The position numbers and the translations under genes were made by a program. DNA of 6,275 nucleotides, taken from DASWUD01 sp036401755. GTDB lineage: Bacteria > Pseudomonadota > Gammaproteobacteria > Thiohalomonadales > Thiohalomonadaceae. The notes under the pieces are model-generated. The model had not been told where the DNA came from. It ran no database searches and saw only the letters and a program-made list of their open reading frames with translations. The stretch is taken from the NCBI GenBank assembly GCA_036401755.1, contig DASWUD010000189.1, positions 1-6,275 of the forward strand, in the 5' to 3' direction. Of this stretch, positions 1 through 5,700 are shown piece after piece (the stretch's first letter is position 1; every line of letters begins with the position of its first letter).

Positions 1-40
1 CGCTCTTTGCCAGATCCAGCCCTACCGTTGTAATCTTCAT
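1..40 (-). CDS. IS110-family transposase, N-terminal fragment (runs off window)
   Basis: Read on the minus strand from the ATG at 40-38, this gives MKITTVGLDLAKS before the window ends. This opening is typical of IS110/IS1111-family transposases. Their N-terminal DEDD (RuvC-like) nuclease domain starts with a short beta strand carrying the first catalytic aspartate, here D9 in VGLDLAK. A strong Shine-Dalgarno sequence (GGAGGAG, minus strand, positions 53-47) lies about 7 bases before the ATG, which supports the start. The family makes a recombinase that cuts and rejoins DNA through DEDD and serine-containing domains; recent work shows that a bridge RNA encoded by the element guides it. Only 13 residues are visible, so the group (IS110 or IS1111) and intactness cannot be judged. 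The family call rests on this short but characteristic motif and on the flanking structure. Confidence 0.78.
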   Translation of the reverse strand, partial: MKITTVGLDLAKS

Positions 41-43
41 CTC

Positions 44-126
44 GGTCTCCTCCTTTTTCCTTTCGATGGTTTTTTAACATCTCCATCGTGGCGCATATGA
101 CGCCGATTTAGAAAGGGGAGGAGACC
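44..126 (-). promoter_or_regulatory. Structured transposase leader that hides the ribosome binding site
   Basis: On the minus-strand transcript, positions 126-111 (GGUCUCCUCCCCUUUC) can pair with 59-44 (GAAAAAGGAGGAGACC). That is 14 pairs of 16, including ten consecutive pairs at the base of the stem. The enclosed region has two smaller hairpins: 104-101 with 93-90 (GGCG/CGCC), and 88-83 with 69-64 (CGAUGG/CCAUCG, 13-base loop). Together they form a three-way junction. The whole Shine-Dalgarno sequence GGAGGAG (53-47) lies inside the outer stem, three bases short of the ATG at 40. The pairing is read directly from the sequence. A role in blocking translation of read-through transcripts is inference, with precedents in IS10 and IS50. 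A role as part of a guide RNA is possible but less supported. Confidence 0.5.
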
Positions 127-133
127 ATCACAT

Positions 134-142
134 CATCCTACA
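134..142. repeat. Probable remnant of a second palindromic repeat copy cut by the insertion sequence
   Basis: CATCCTACA on the plus strand (TGTAGGATG on the minus strand) matches the beginning of the usual TGTAGGATGGGT... form of the intergenic repeat found in complete form at 154-180. After nine bases the similarity stops and element-like sequence begins. The simplest reading is a pair of neighbouring repeats, one interrupted by the IS110-type element. The match is short, so this is inference. Confidence 0.35.
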
Positions 143-153
143 TTGATGCGTGG

Positions 154-180
154 GATGGGTGGAGCGCAGCGCAACCCATC
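154..180. repeat. GATGGGT/ACCCATC palindromic intergenic repeat
   Basis: GATGGGT (154-160) and ACCCATC (174-180) are perfect inverted copies. The interior 161-173 (GGAGCGCAGCGCA) continues the stem with G162-C172, G164-C170 and C165-G169 around mismatches, giving a hairpin of about ten pairs. Sequences of this form (GATGGGTTGCGCTGCGCTCCACCCATCCTACG and variants) are scattered between genes in many proteobacteria, by general knowledge. It starts 4 bases past the stop codon of the PhoH-family gene, so it could protect or end that mRNA. There is no U-tract after the stem, so it is not a classic intrinsic terminator. Confidence 0.65.
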
Positions 181-184
181 GGGC

Positions 185-1669
185 TTACAACACCTCCGAG
201 GCGTGGTCGGCGAGGCGTGAGCGTTCGCCGCGGGCGAGGGTGATGTGTCCGCTGTGTTCCCAGCTCTTGAAACGGTCGACGACGTAGGTGAGGCCGGAGT
301 TGGTTTCGGTGAGGTAGGGGGTGTCGATCTGGGCGATATTGCCGAGGCAGACGATCTTGGTGCCGGGACCGGCGCGGGTGATGAGGGTTTTCATCTGCTT
401 CGAGGTGAGGTTCTGCGCCTCGTCGATAATGATGTATTTGTTGAGGAAGGTGCGACCGCGCATGAAGTTGAGTGAGCGGATCTTGATGCGCTTGTTGAGC
501 AACTCTTGGGTGGCGGCGCGCTCCCATTCGCTGTTGTGTTCCGATTGGGTGAGCACTTCGAGATTGTCCATCAGCGCGCCCATCCACGGCGTCATCTTCT
601 CCTCTTCGGTGCCGGGCAGGAAACCGATGTCCTCACCCACCGGGATGGTGACGCGGGTCATGATGATCTCCTTGTAGCGATTTTGATCGAGCGTTTGTGC
701 CAGCCCCGCAGCGAGGGTGAGCAGCGTCTTGCCGGTACCGGCCTGACCGAGCAGCGTGACGAAATCGATCTCCGGGTCCATCAGCAGGTTGAGGGCGAAA
801 TTCTGTTCGCGGTTGCGCGCGGTGATGCCCCACACATCGTGGCTCTTGTGGCTGTAGTCGCGCACCGTTTCGATGATGGCGCTGTCGTCTTCGATTTTGC
901 GCACCACCGCCTCGAAGGGATCCTCGCTGTCGAGGAAGAGGAACTGGTTGGGGGTCCAGGCGGTTGCCTCGGGACCATTGATGCGATAGAAGGTGTGGCC
1001 CTGCTCCTGCCACGACTCCATCGCCTTGCTGTGTTTCTCCCAGAAATCGCTCTGCAGTTCGCTCACCCCGCTATAGAGCAGGTTGACGTCGTCGAGCACC
1101 TGGTCGTTGCGATAATCCTCGGCGTGGATGCCGAGCACCGCCGCCTTGATGCGCATGTTGGTGTCTTTCGAGACCAGGGTGACGGTGAGATGGCGTTGCG
1201 CCTTCTTCAGTGCCAGGGCGGTGCCGAGAATGGTGTTGTCCGACTTGCTGCCCGGCAGGGTGGTGGGCAGGTTGGCCTCCATGATGCGCGTCTGAAAGAA
1301 GAGGCGGCCGGTCGGGCCGACGCCAAGCTGCAGGTTGCTCTGCGCCAGCGGGATCCCCTTGTCAATTTCGGCAGTGGCGATATCGGCCATCAGCTCATCA
1401 AGGAAGCGGCTCGCCTGGCGGGCGTTGCGTGCCACTTCGGAGTGGCCCTTCTTGTTGTTGTCGAGCTCTTCCAGCACCACCATCGGCAGGTAGATGTCGT
1501 GCTCCTGGAAGCGGAACAGGGCAGTGGGGTCGTGCATCAGCACATTGGTATCGATGACGAACAGGCGCTTGCCGTTGCTCTTGGCGGCACTCTTCTTTTT
1601 TGCCACGGCCTTTTTGGTTGCCACTTTCTTTGCTGGCGTGGTTTTTTTCTTGGTACGTGTAATCGCCAT
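185..1669 (-). CDS. PIN domain-PhoH family ATPase (PhoH2/YlaK type) with basic N-terminal tail
   Basis: The 494-residue protein has three parts. Residues 4-36 are a Lys/Ala/Thr-rich basic tail (KKKTTPAKKVATKKAVAKKK). Residues about 36-185 are a PIN ribonuclease domain with acidic positions D40 (VIDTN), E78, D144 (SDNT) and D169 (SKDTN). Residues about 275-494 are a PhoH P-loop domain with Walker A GQAGTGKT (308-315), Walker B YIIIDEAQN (412-420) and a C-terminal ARGERSRLA motif (479-487). Related PIN-PhoH proteins act as ATP-driven RNA helicase-nucleases in mycobacteria; the role here is unproven but probably RNA processing in the cytoplasm. All key motifs look intact. The start has GGAG about 9 bases upstream and lies 3 bases after the bcp stop, so it is the last gene of the gcvR-bcp operon. 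The tail resembles the disordered histone H1-like tails of some gammaproteobacterial proteins and may bind nucleic acid. Confidence 0.93.
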   Translation of the reverse strand: MAITRTKKKTTPAKKVATKKAVAKKKSAAKSNGKRLFVIDTNVLMHDPTALFRFQEHDIYLPMVVLEELDNNKKGHSEVARNARQASRFLDELMADIATAEIDKGIPLAQSNLQLGVGPTGRLFFQTRIMEANLPTTLPGSKSDNTILGTALALKKAQRHLTVTLVSKDTNMRIKAAVLGIHAEDYRNDQVLDDVNLLYSGVSELQSDFWEKHSKAMESWQEQGHTFYRINGPEATAWTPNQFLFLDSEDPFEAVVRKIEDDSAIIETVRDYSHKSHDVWGITARNREQNFALNLLMDPEIDFVTLLGQAGTGKTLLTLAAGLAQTLDQNRYKEIIMTRVTIPVGEDIGFLPGTEEEKMTPWMGALMDNLEVLTQSEHNSEWERAATQELLNKRIKIRSLNFMRGRTFLNKYIIIDEAQNLTSKQMKTLITRAGPGTKIVCLGNIAQIDTPYLTETNSGLTYVVDRFKSWEHSGHITLARGERSRLADHASEVL

Positions 1670-1672
1670 TCG

Positions 1673-2146
1673 TTATTGCTCCAGTGCCTTGACGGCGTTG
1701 AGAACCTCATCGGCGTGGCCGGCCACCTTCACCTTGCGCCACTGCGCGCGCAGGATGCCTTTGGCATCGATGAGAAAGGTGCTGCGCTCGATGCCCATCA
1801 CCTTCTTGCCATACATGTTCTTCTCCTTGATCACATCGAACAGCTGGCACAGCGTTTCGTCGCTGTCGGAGAGCAGTTCGAAGGGGAACGCCTGCTTGGC
1901 CTTGAAGTTCTCGTGAGACTTGAGGCTATCGCGCGACACGCCGAGGATTTCGGTGTTGAGCGCCTGAAATTCCGTGTAACGATCGCGAAACTCCTGCCCC
2001 TCGGTGGTACAACCCGGGGTGCTGTCCTTGGGATAGAAATAGATCACCAGGTTTTTGCCTTTGAGGTCGGCCAAGGCAATAGCCTTGCCGCCGGTAGCCG
2101 GCAGCGAGAAGGGGGGAACCTTTGTGCCGAGGGTGACGTTGCCCAT
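1673..2146 (-). CDS. bcp: Thiol peroxidase of the Bcp/PrxQ peroxiredoxin family
   Basis: This cytoplasmic enzyme of 157 residues reduces hydrogen peroxide and organic hydroperoxides with electrons from thioredoxin or similar thiols. The AhpC/TSA-type fold spans the protein, with the active-site block YFYPKDSTPGCTTEG (36-50) and peroxidatic Cys46. Length matches the family (E. coli Bcp is 156). In E. coli Bcp the resolving cysteine sits five residues after the peroxidatic one; here that position is Gln51. The only other cysteine is Cys100 (ETLCQLFDV), so the enzyme is either 1-Cys or uses a different resolving residue. The gene starts 3 bases after the gcvR stop, with a weak AAGGG before the ATG, suggesting translational coupling. 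The PhoH-family gene follows 3 bases downstream. gcvR-bcp adjacency is conserved in E. coli and Pseudomonas. Confidence 0.95.
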   Translation of the reverse strand: MGNVTLGTKVPPFSLPATGGKAIALADLKGKNLVIYFYPKDSTPGCTTEGQEFRDRYTEFQALNTEILGVSRDSLKSHENFKAKQAFPFELLSDSDETLCQLFDVIKEKNMYGKKVMGIERSTFLIDAKGILRAQWRKVKVAGHADEVLNAVKALEQ

Positions 2147-2149
2147 GAC

Positions 2150-2698
2150 TTAACCCTTGAACGGCTCGAAGATGGCGTCGAGGTTGAGCGAATCGCAGAA
2201 GTCGAGGAACTCCTCGCGCAGCGCGGCGATGTGCACATGGGGCGGGATGCTGACCGTCAGGTTGGCAGTGAACATCGGCGTGCCGGTGTGGGCCGCCTGG
2301 TAGCTGTCGGTGTAGCACTCCTGGATGTTGATGTTGCGGCTGGAGAAGAACTTGGCCAGCTGGTTGACGATGCCCGGATGGTCGAGTGCCACCACGTTAA
2401 CCGTGTAGGGGAGACCGGGCTGCGGCTCGTCGGGGCGCTCGGTGGTGCGCTTGTGGATGATGGTCAGGCCGAGCTTCTCCTGGGCGCTGGTCATCATGCT
2501 TTCCAGCTTGGCGATGGCGCTCCAGCTCCCCTCCACCAGCATCATGATGGCGAATTCGCCCCCCAATACGGTCATGCGGCTGTCGAGGATGTTGCAGCCG
2601 CTGTCGGTGATGGGGGCGGTGAGGAGGTTGACGATGCCGGGCCGGTCCTTGCCCAGGGCGGAGATGACGAGAAACTGACGGTTGGGCTGGTTATTCAT
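2150..2698 (-). CDS. gcvR: GcvR-like glycine cleavage system regulator (two ACT domains)
   Basis: The 182-residue protein consists of two ACT domains: about 7-82, with GKDRPGIV at 16-23 and a strand LDSRMTVLGGEFAIMMLV; and about 98-176, with ALDHPGIV at 104-111. There is no DNA-binding domain. In E. coli, GcvR is a cytoplasmic glycine sensor that binds the activator GcvA and turns it into a repressor of the gcvTHP glycine cleavage operon. Whether GcvA exists here cannot be seen. Length and domain order match GcvR (E. coli about 190). The gene is first of the gcvR-bcp-PhoH operon and divergent from dapA, the same arrangement as in E. coli. The ATG at 2698 has only a poor Shine-Dalgarno: a good AGGAG lies about 15 bases upstream and a GGGA closer in. 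Assignment within double-ACT regulators rests on synteny as well as sequence. Confidence 0.9.
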   Translation of the reverse strand: MNNQPNRQFLVISALGKDRPGIVNLLTAPITDSGCNILDSRMTVLGGEFAIMMLVEGSWSAIAKLESMMTSAQEKLGLTIIHKRTTERPDEPQPGLPYTVNVVALDHPGIVNQLAKFFSSRNINIQECYTDSYQAAHTGTPMFTANLTVSIPPHVHIAALREEFLDFCDSLNLDAIFEPFKG

Positions 2699-2727
2699 GG
2701 AAATTTCCCGAGACTCCTGTGTGATTC

Positions 2728-2744
2728 GGCGGGTGCGGCCCGCC
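2728..2744. other. GC-rich hairpin in the gcvR leader
   Basis: GGCGGG (2728-2733) and CCCGCC (2739-2744) are perfect inverted copies around a five-base loop. If gcvR is transcribed from near 2767, the hairpin lies in its 5' untranslated RNA, some 30 bases before the ATG and just upstream of the AGGAG at 2713-2717. It could affect translation or mRNA stability. No U-tract adjoins it on either strand, so it is not a typical terminator. Any function is speculative. Confidence 0.35.
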
Positions 2745-2766
2745 TTGCCGTTTTGCGGTTGAGTTT

Positions 2767-2772
2767 ATCATA
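2767..2772 (-). promoter_or_regulatory. Candidate -10 element for the gcvR-bcp-PhoH operon
   Basis: The minus strand reads TATGAT at 2772-2767, a 5-of-6 match to the TATAAT consensus, in an AT-richer patch (TATGATAAACTC) about 70 bases before the gcvR start. The expected -35 position (about 2787-2795) is GC-rich with no TTGACA-like sequence, so the promoter is weak, activator-dependent, or wrongly placed. Confidence 0.35.
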
Positions 2773-2838
2773 CGGACAGGCAGCGGCCCGGCGCGGATGC
2801 GGGGAGGTGCCTCACAGCACGCTTTGCGGCCTTTCTTC

Positions 2839-2867
2839 TTGTCACGCCACCATTGCGCAAGTACCAT
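2839..2867 (+). promoter_or_regulatory. Candidate sigma70 promoter for dapA
   Basis: TTGTCA at 2839-2844 matches the TTGACA -35 consensus at 5 of 6 positions. TACCAT at 2862-2867 matches TATAAT at 4 of 6. The spacer is 17 bases, the optimum. Transcription would start near 2874, leaving a leader of about 27 bases that ends in the dapA ribosome binding site. The site lies in the only non-coding space before the dapA-bamC-hydrolase cluster. It is predicted from sequence only. Confidence 0.5.
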
Positions 2868-2900
2868 GCTCTGCTCGAATTTTTTCCCGCGGAGGGTGGC

Positions 2901-3776
2901 ATGTTTCACGGCAGTATGGTGGCTCTGGTGACCCCGATGAGGGAGGACGGCTCGCTGGATAACGAGGCGCTGGAGCGCCTGGTCGCTTTCCACGTCGACA
3001 ATGGTACCGACGCCCTCGTCGTCGCCGGCACCACGGGTGAGGCCTCCACCCTCGATTACGAAGAGCACTGCGGGCTGATTCGCCGGGTCGTGGAGCTGGC
3101 CAAGGGGCGCATCCCGGTGATCGCCGGTACCGGCTCCAACTCCAGCAGCGAGGCGATCGAGCTGACCCAGTGCGCCATGAAGGCAGGTGCCGACGCCTGC
3201 CTGCTGGTGACCCCCTACTACGTGAAGCCGACCCAGGAGGGGCTCTACCGCCACTTCCGCGCTGTGGCTGAGGCGGTCGCCATCCCGCAGATCCTCTACA
3301 ACGTGCCCGGCCGCACCGGCGTCGACATGAAGAATGAGACGGTGGCGCGCCTCGCCCCCATCTCCAACATCGTCGGCATCAAGGACGCCACCGGCGACCT
3401 GGTGCGCGGCAAGGAGCTCATCGAACGCTGCGGCGACAAGATGGATATCTACAGCGGCGACGATGCCACCGCCATGGAGCTGATCTTGCTGGGCGCCAAG
3501 GGCGACATCTCGGTCACCGCCAACGTGGCGCCGCGCGCCATGCACGAGATGTGTGCCGCCGCCCGTGCCGGCGACCGTGCCACGGCCGCCGCCATCAACG
3601 AAAAGCTGATGCCACTGCACAAAAATCTGTTTGTGGAGTCCAATCCGATACCGGTGAAGTGGGCCCTCTACGAAATGGGGCTGATCCCGGCCGGAATCCG
3701 CCTGCCCCTTACAGTGCTGGCAGAGCAGTATCACGACACCATCCGCCAGGCGCTCAAACACGCCGGCGCGTTGTAA
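2901..3776 (+). CDS. dapA: 4-hydroxy-tetrahydrodipicolinate synthase
   Basis: DapA condenses pyruvate with aspartate semialdehyde, the first committed step of diaminopimelate and lysine synthesis, in the cytoplasm. The 291-residue protein is a full-length TIM barrel (E. coli 292) and aligns without gaps by eye: Schiff-base Lys161 (GIKDATGD), catalytic Thr44, Tyr107 and Tyr133, substrate-binding Arg138 (GRTG), GTTGE at 43-47. Of the residues lining the E. coli lysine-inhibition site, His56, Asn80, Glu84 and Tyr106 are kept, while Ser48, Ala49 and His53 are replaced by Ala, Ser and Tyr. Feedback inhibition is therefore likely but may differ in strength. The ATG at 2901 is chosen because MFHGSMVALVTPM matches the E. 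coli start and GGAGG lies 5 bases upstream. An upstream in-frame ATG at 2853 lies inside the promoter candidate. bamC follows after 14 bases. Confidence 0.97.
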   Translation: MFHGSMVALVTPMREDGSLDNEALERLVAFHVDNGTDALVVAGTTGEASTLDYEEHCGLIRRVVELAKGRIPVIAGTGSNSSSEAIELTQCAMKAGADACLLVTPYYVKPTQEGLYRHFRAVAEAVAIPQILYNVPGRTGVDMKNETVARLAPISNIVGIKDATGDLVRGKELIERCGDKMDIYSGDDATAMELILLGAKGDISVTANVAPRAMHEMCAAARAGDRATAAAINEKLMPLHKNLFVESNPIPVKWALYEMGLIPAGIRLPLTVLAEQYHDTIRQALKHAGAL

Positions 3777-3790
3777 AAGAGGCTCAACAC

Positions 3791-4870
3791 TTGCTGGACA
3801 AACTTCTGTTCCCCGCCCTGGTGGCGGGCTTCGCCCTCTCCCTTGCGGCGTGCAGTGGCGGCAGTACCAATGCCCGCATCGATTACAAAAAGGCCGAGGT
3901 CACCAAACCGCTGGAGGTCCCGCCCGATCTGACCCTGCCGCCTGCCGGAGGGAGGGAGATGGAGTTGCCGCTGCTCTCTGCGCAGGGGGCGAATGGCTCT
4001 GCCACGGGGATGCCGGCCGTGTTACCCCAACAGACCAATGTCCATGTGGCCGGCGATGACTCGCAGCGCTGGCTGGTGGTGGCGATGAGCCCTGAAGAGT
4101 TGTGGCCGAAACTGAAGGCGTTCTGGCCGACCGTCGGTCTTGCTGTGCAGCGTGACGATGCCGCCTTTGGCATCATGGAGACCGATTGGGCCGAGAACCG
4201 CTCCGATATCAAGGGGGGCTTCTTCAAGGGTCTTTTTGCCAAGGTGTTCTCCAGATTTGACTCCGCCCCGACCCGTGACAAGTACCGGTTGCGCCTGGAG
4301 CGCGGCGAAAACGGCGGTAGCGAGCTCTATGTGACCCACTATGGCGTTGAAGAGGTGGTCAAGTCGGTGAGCGAAGGCTTCAACGAAACCAAGTGGCAGA
4401 CCCGCCCCTCCGATCCCGAACTGGCCAACGAAATCCTCAAGCGCTTGATGATCTATCTGGGCACACCTGAAGCGCAGGCACAGGCCCTGGCCGTGACCGA
4501 AACGGTTGGCCCCCACCTGCAACTGGTGGATGAGGGTGGACCGGCCTTGCGTCTCGACGAGGGGTTTGATCGCGCCTGGCGCCGCACCGGCATCGCCCTG
4601 GATCGCATGGGGCTGGTGGTGGAGGATCGGGATCGCTCCAATGGCCTCTACTACGTCAGTAAGGTGGATCTGCTGGAAGAGGAGAAGCAGGGGTGGTTCT
4701 CCAGCCTCTTCTCGGGCGACGAGAAAAAGAAGGCCAATTCCCACTACCGCATCAAGGTGGCGGGCGAGGGCGAGAGCTCGCTGGTCACCCTGCTCGATGG
4801 CGAGGGCAACCGCCTGACCACCGACAACGCCCGCGCGCTGCTGGAGCGCATGCGCGAGCAGATGCAGTAA
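3791..4870 (+). CDS. bamC: Outer membrane protein assembly factor BamC (lipoprotein), TTG start
   Basis: BamC (NlpB/DapX) is a lipoprotein of the BAM complex that inserts beta-barrel proteins into the outer membrane. Translation from TTG at 3791 gives 359 residues (E. coli 344) beginning with a lipoprotein signal: MLDKLLFPALVAGFALSLAAC, lipobox LAAC, lipidated Cys21, Ser22 at +2 consistent with outer-membrane sorting. An unstructured proline-rich stretch follows (about 30-75, KPLEVPPDLTLPP), then two helix-grip domains (about 85-215 and 235-359). TTG is preferred because AGAGG lies 8 bases upstream, it falls just after the dapA stop, and no in-frame ATG occurs between that stop and the lipobox. 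A longer reading would run back through dapA in another frame. The next in-frame ATG would remove the signal. dapA-bamC adjacency is conserved in gammaproteobacteria, which strengthens the call despite low sequence conservation in the family. Confidence 0.9.
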   Translation: MLDKLLFPALVAGFALSLAACSGGSTNARIDYKKAEVTKPLEVPPDLTLPPAGGREMELPLLSAQGANGSATGMPAVLPQQTNVHVAGDDSQRWLVVAMSPEELWPKLKAFWPTVGLAVQRDDAAFGIMETDWAENRSDIKGGFFKGLFAKVFSRFDSAPTRDKYRLRLERGENGGSELYVTHYGVEEVVKSVSEGFNETKWQTRPSDPELANEILKRLMIYLGTPEAQAQALAVTETVGPHLQLVDEGGPALRLDEGFDRAWRRTGIALDRMGLVVEDRDRSNGLYYVSKVDLLEEEKQGWFSSLFSGDEKKKANSHYRIKVAGEGESSLVTLLDGEGNRLTTDNARALLERMREQMQ

Positions 4871-4877
4871 CGCTTTC

Positions 4878-5648
4878 ATGCGTTTCGCCCTGCTCGGCAG
4901 CGGCAGCCGCGGCAACGCCCTGCTGGTGGAGCAGGGCGCTACCACGCTGATGGTTGACTGCGGCTTCACTTTGCGCGAAAGCGAACGGCGCCTGGCGCGG
5001 CTCAACAAGGCGCCGGAAGCGATCAGCGCCATCCTGGTGACCCATGAGCACAGCGACCATATCGGCGGTGTCGCGCTGCTGGCGCGCCGCTACGGCATAC
5101 CGGTCTGGATGACGCCCGGTACCGCGGCCAATCACGATGGTGGCGGCTATCCGGCCCTCAACCTCTTCAATTGCCATGAGCCGTTCGCCGTCGGCGATAT
5201 CGAAATCACCCCCTTTCCTGTCCCCCACGACGCCCGCGAGCCGAGCCAGTTCGTCTTCGGCAATGGCGACCGGCGCCTCGGCCTGCTCACCGACGTGGGG
5301 CGTACCACTCCCCATATCGAGGCCAACCTGAGCGGCTGCCATGCCCTGGTGCTGGAGACCAACCACGACCCGCAGATGCTGGCCAATGGCCCCTATCCGC
5401 CTATGCTGCAGAGGCGTGTCGGCGGCGACCTCGGCCACCTCAGCAACCCCCAGGCGGCGGAGTTGCTGCAGCGGCTCGACCTTGCTCAGCTGCGCGCCCT
5501 GGTGGGGGCCCACCTCAGCGAAAAGAACAACACCCCACAGCTGGCGCGCCAGGCGCTGTGCGAGGCACTCGGCTGCGAGGCCGGGTGGGTGGGCCTGGCC
5601 GACCAGGCACACGGCGCGCCGTGGCGCTCTCTGGACGGCTGGTTGTAA
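4878..5648 (+). CDS. Metallo-beta-lactamase-fold hydrolase, YycJ/WalJ-like
   Basis: The 256-residue protein opens with the YycJ-type sequence MRFALLGSGSRGNALLVE and carries a complete two-metal site. Visible are THEHSDHIGG (55-64, ligands His56, His58, Asp60, His61), His117 (VPHD), Asp139 (LTDVG), His187 (GHLSN) and a terminal His212 (AHLSEKNNTP). LETNHD at 159-164 is also typical of this subfamily. No signal peptide is seen, so it is cytoplasmic. YycJ relatives are thought to act on nucleic acids or phosphodiester bonds, but the substrate in gammaproteobacteria is not established. The ATG lies 7 bases after the bamC stop with no clear Shine-Dalgarno, suggesting translational coupling to bamC. 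In Pseudomonas a homologue likewise follows bamC, where purC comes next; here parE follows instead. Confidence 0.9.
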   Translation: MRFALLGSGSRGNALLVEQGATTLMVDCGFTLRESERRLARLNKAPEAISAILVTHEHSDHIGGVALLARRYGIPVWMTPGTAANHDGGGYPALNLFNCHEPFAVGDIEITPFPVPHDAREPSQFVFGNGDRRLGLLTDVGRTTPHIEANLSGCHALVLETNHDPQMLANGPYPPMLQRRVGGDLGHLSNPQAAELLQRLDLAQLRALVGAHLSEKNNTPQLARQALCEALGCEAGWVGLADQAHGAPWRSLDGWL

Positions 5649-5700
5649 CGAGTTTTTCCGGCAGCGACCGGTTGCGCTATCATGGGCCGCCGGAACGGTC

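Larger units (their letters stand above)
1..133 (-). mobile_element. Left (transposase 5') end of an IS110-family insertion sequence; outer boundary approximate
   Basis: The segment comprises the transposase start (40-1) and a non-coding leader of about 90 bases. The outer boundary is inferred. Sequence resembling the arm of a palindromic intergenic repeat resumes near 134 (CATCCTACA, 134-142), and a fuller repeat follows at 154-180, so the element probably ends around 127-134. IS110 elements have no conventional terminal inverted repeats and often leave no target duplication, so none is expected. A transposase-proximal end this short fits the IS1111 group better than IS110-group elements such as IS621, whose longer upstream end carries the bridge RNA. 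If so, the guide RNA would lie beyond the transposase, outside this window. The exact boundary and the group are inference. Confidence 0.6.

Noticed and set aside
44..126. A complete bridge RNA of the IS110-type element
   Set aside because: At about 80 bases it is much shorter than the 177-nucleotide IS621 bridge RNA, no target- or donor-binding loops can be recognised, and its position around the ribosome binding site fits translational control better. It could still be part of one.
154..180. Intrinsic terminator for the gcvR-bcp-PhoH operon
   Set aside because: The stem is good but no U-tract follows it on the minus strand, and the sequence matches a widespread intergenic repeat; it may still stabilise the mRNA end.
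2853..2900. A longer dapA start adding 16 residues (MRKYHALLEFFPAEGG)
   Set aside because: The added residues are absent from DapA proteins, the start lies inside the promoter candidate, and the ATG at 2901 has a well-placed GGAGG.
506..2962. An 818-residue plus-strand open frame antisense to the PIN-PhoH gene, bcp and gcvR
   Set aside because: It crosses three well-identified genes in the opposite direction, its translation is low-complexity and His/Val/Leu/Gly-rich with no recognisable domain, and it ends inside the divergent promoter region and dapA. High-GC codon use explains the lack of stops.
2691..3761. A 356-residue minus-strand open frame antisense to dapA
   Set aside because: dapA is certain from its catalytic residues and the frame shows no domain or clear start signal; it is a codon-bias shadow.
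3551..3790. A bamC reading extended 80 residues upstream through the end of dapA
   Set aside because: It would overlap dapA heavily in another frame and bury the lipoprotein signal in the middle of the protein.
4022..5612. Long minus-strand frames antisense to bamC and the hydrolase
   Set aside because: Both plus-strand genes have convincing motifs and operon spacing; the antisense translations show no family features.
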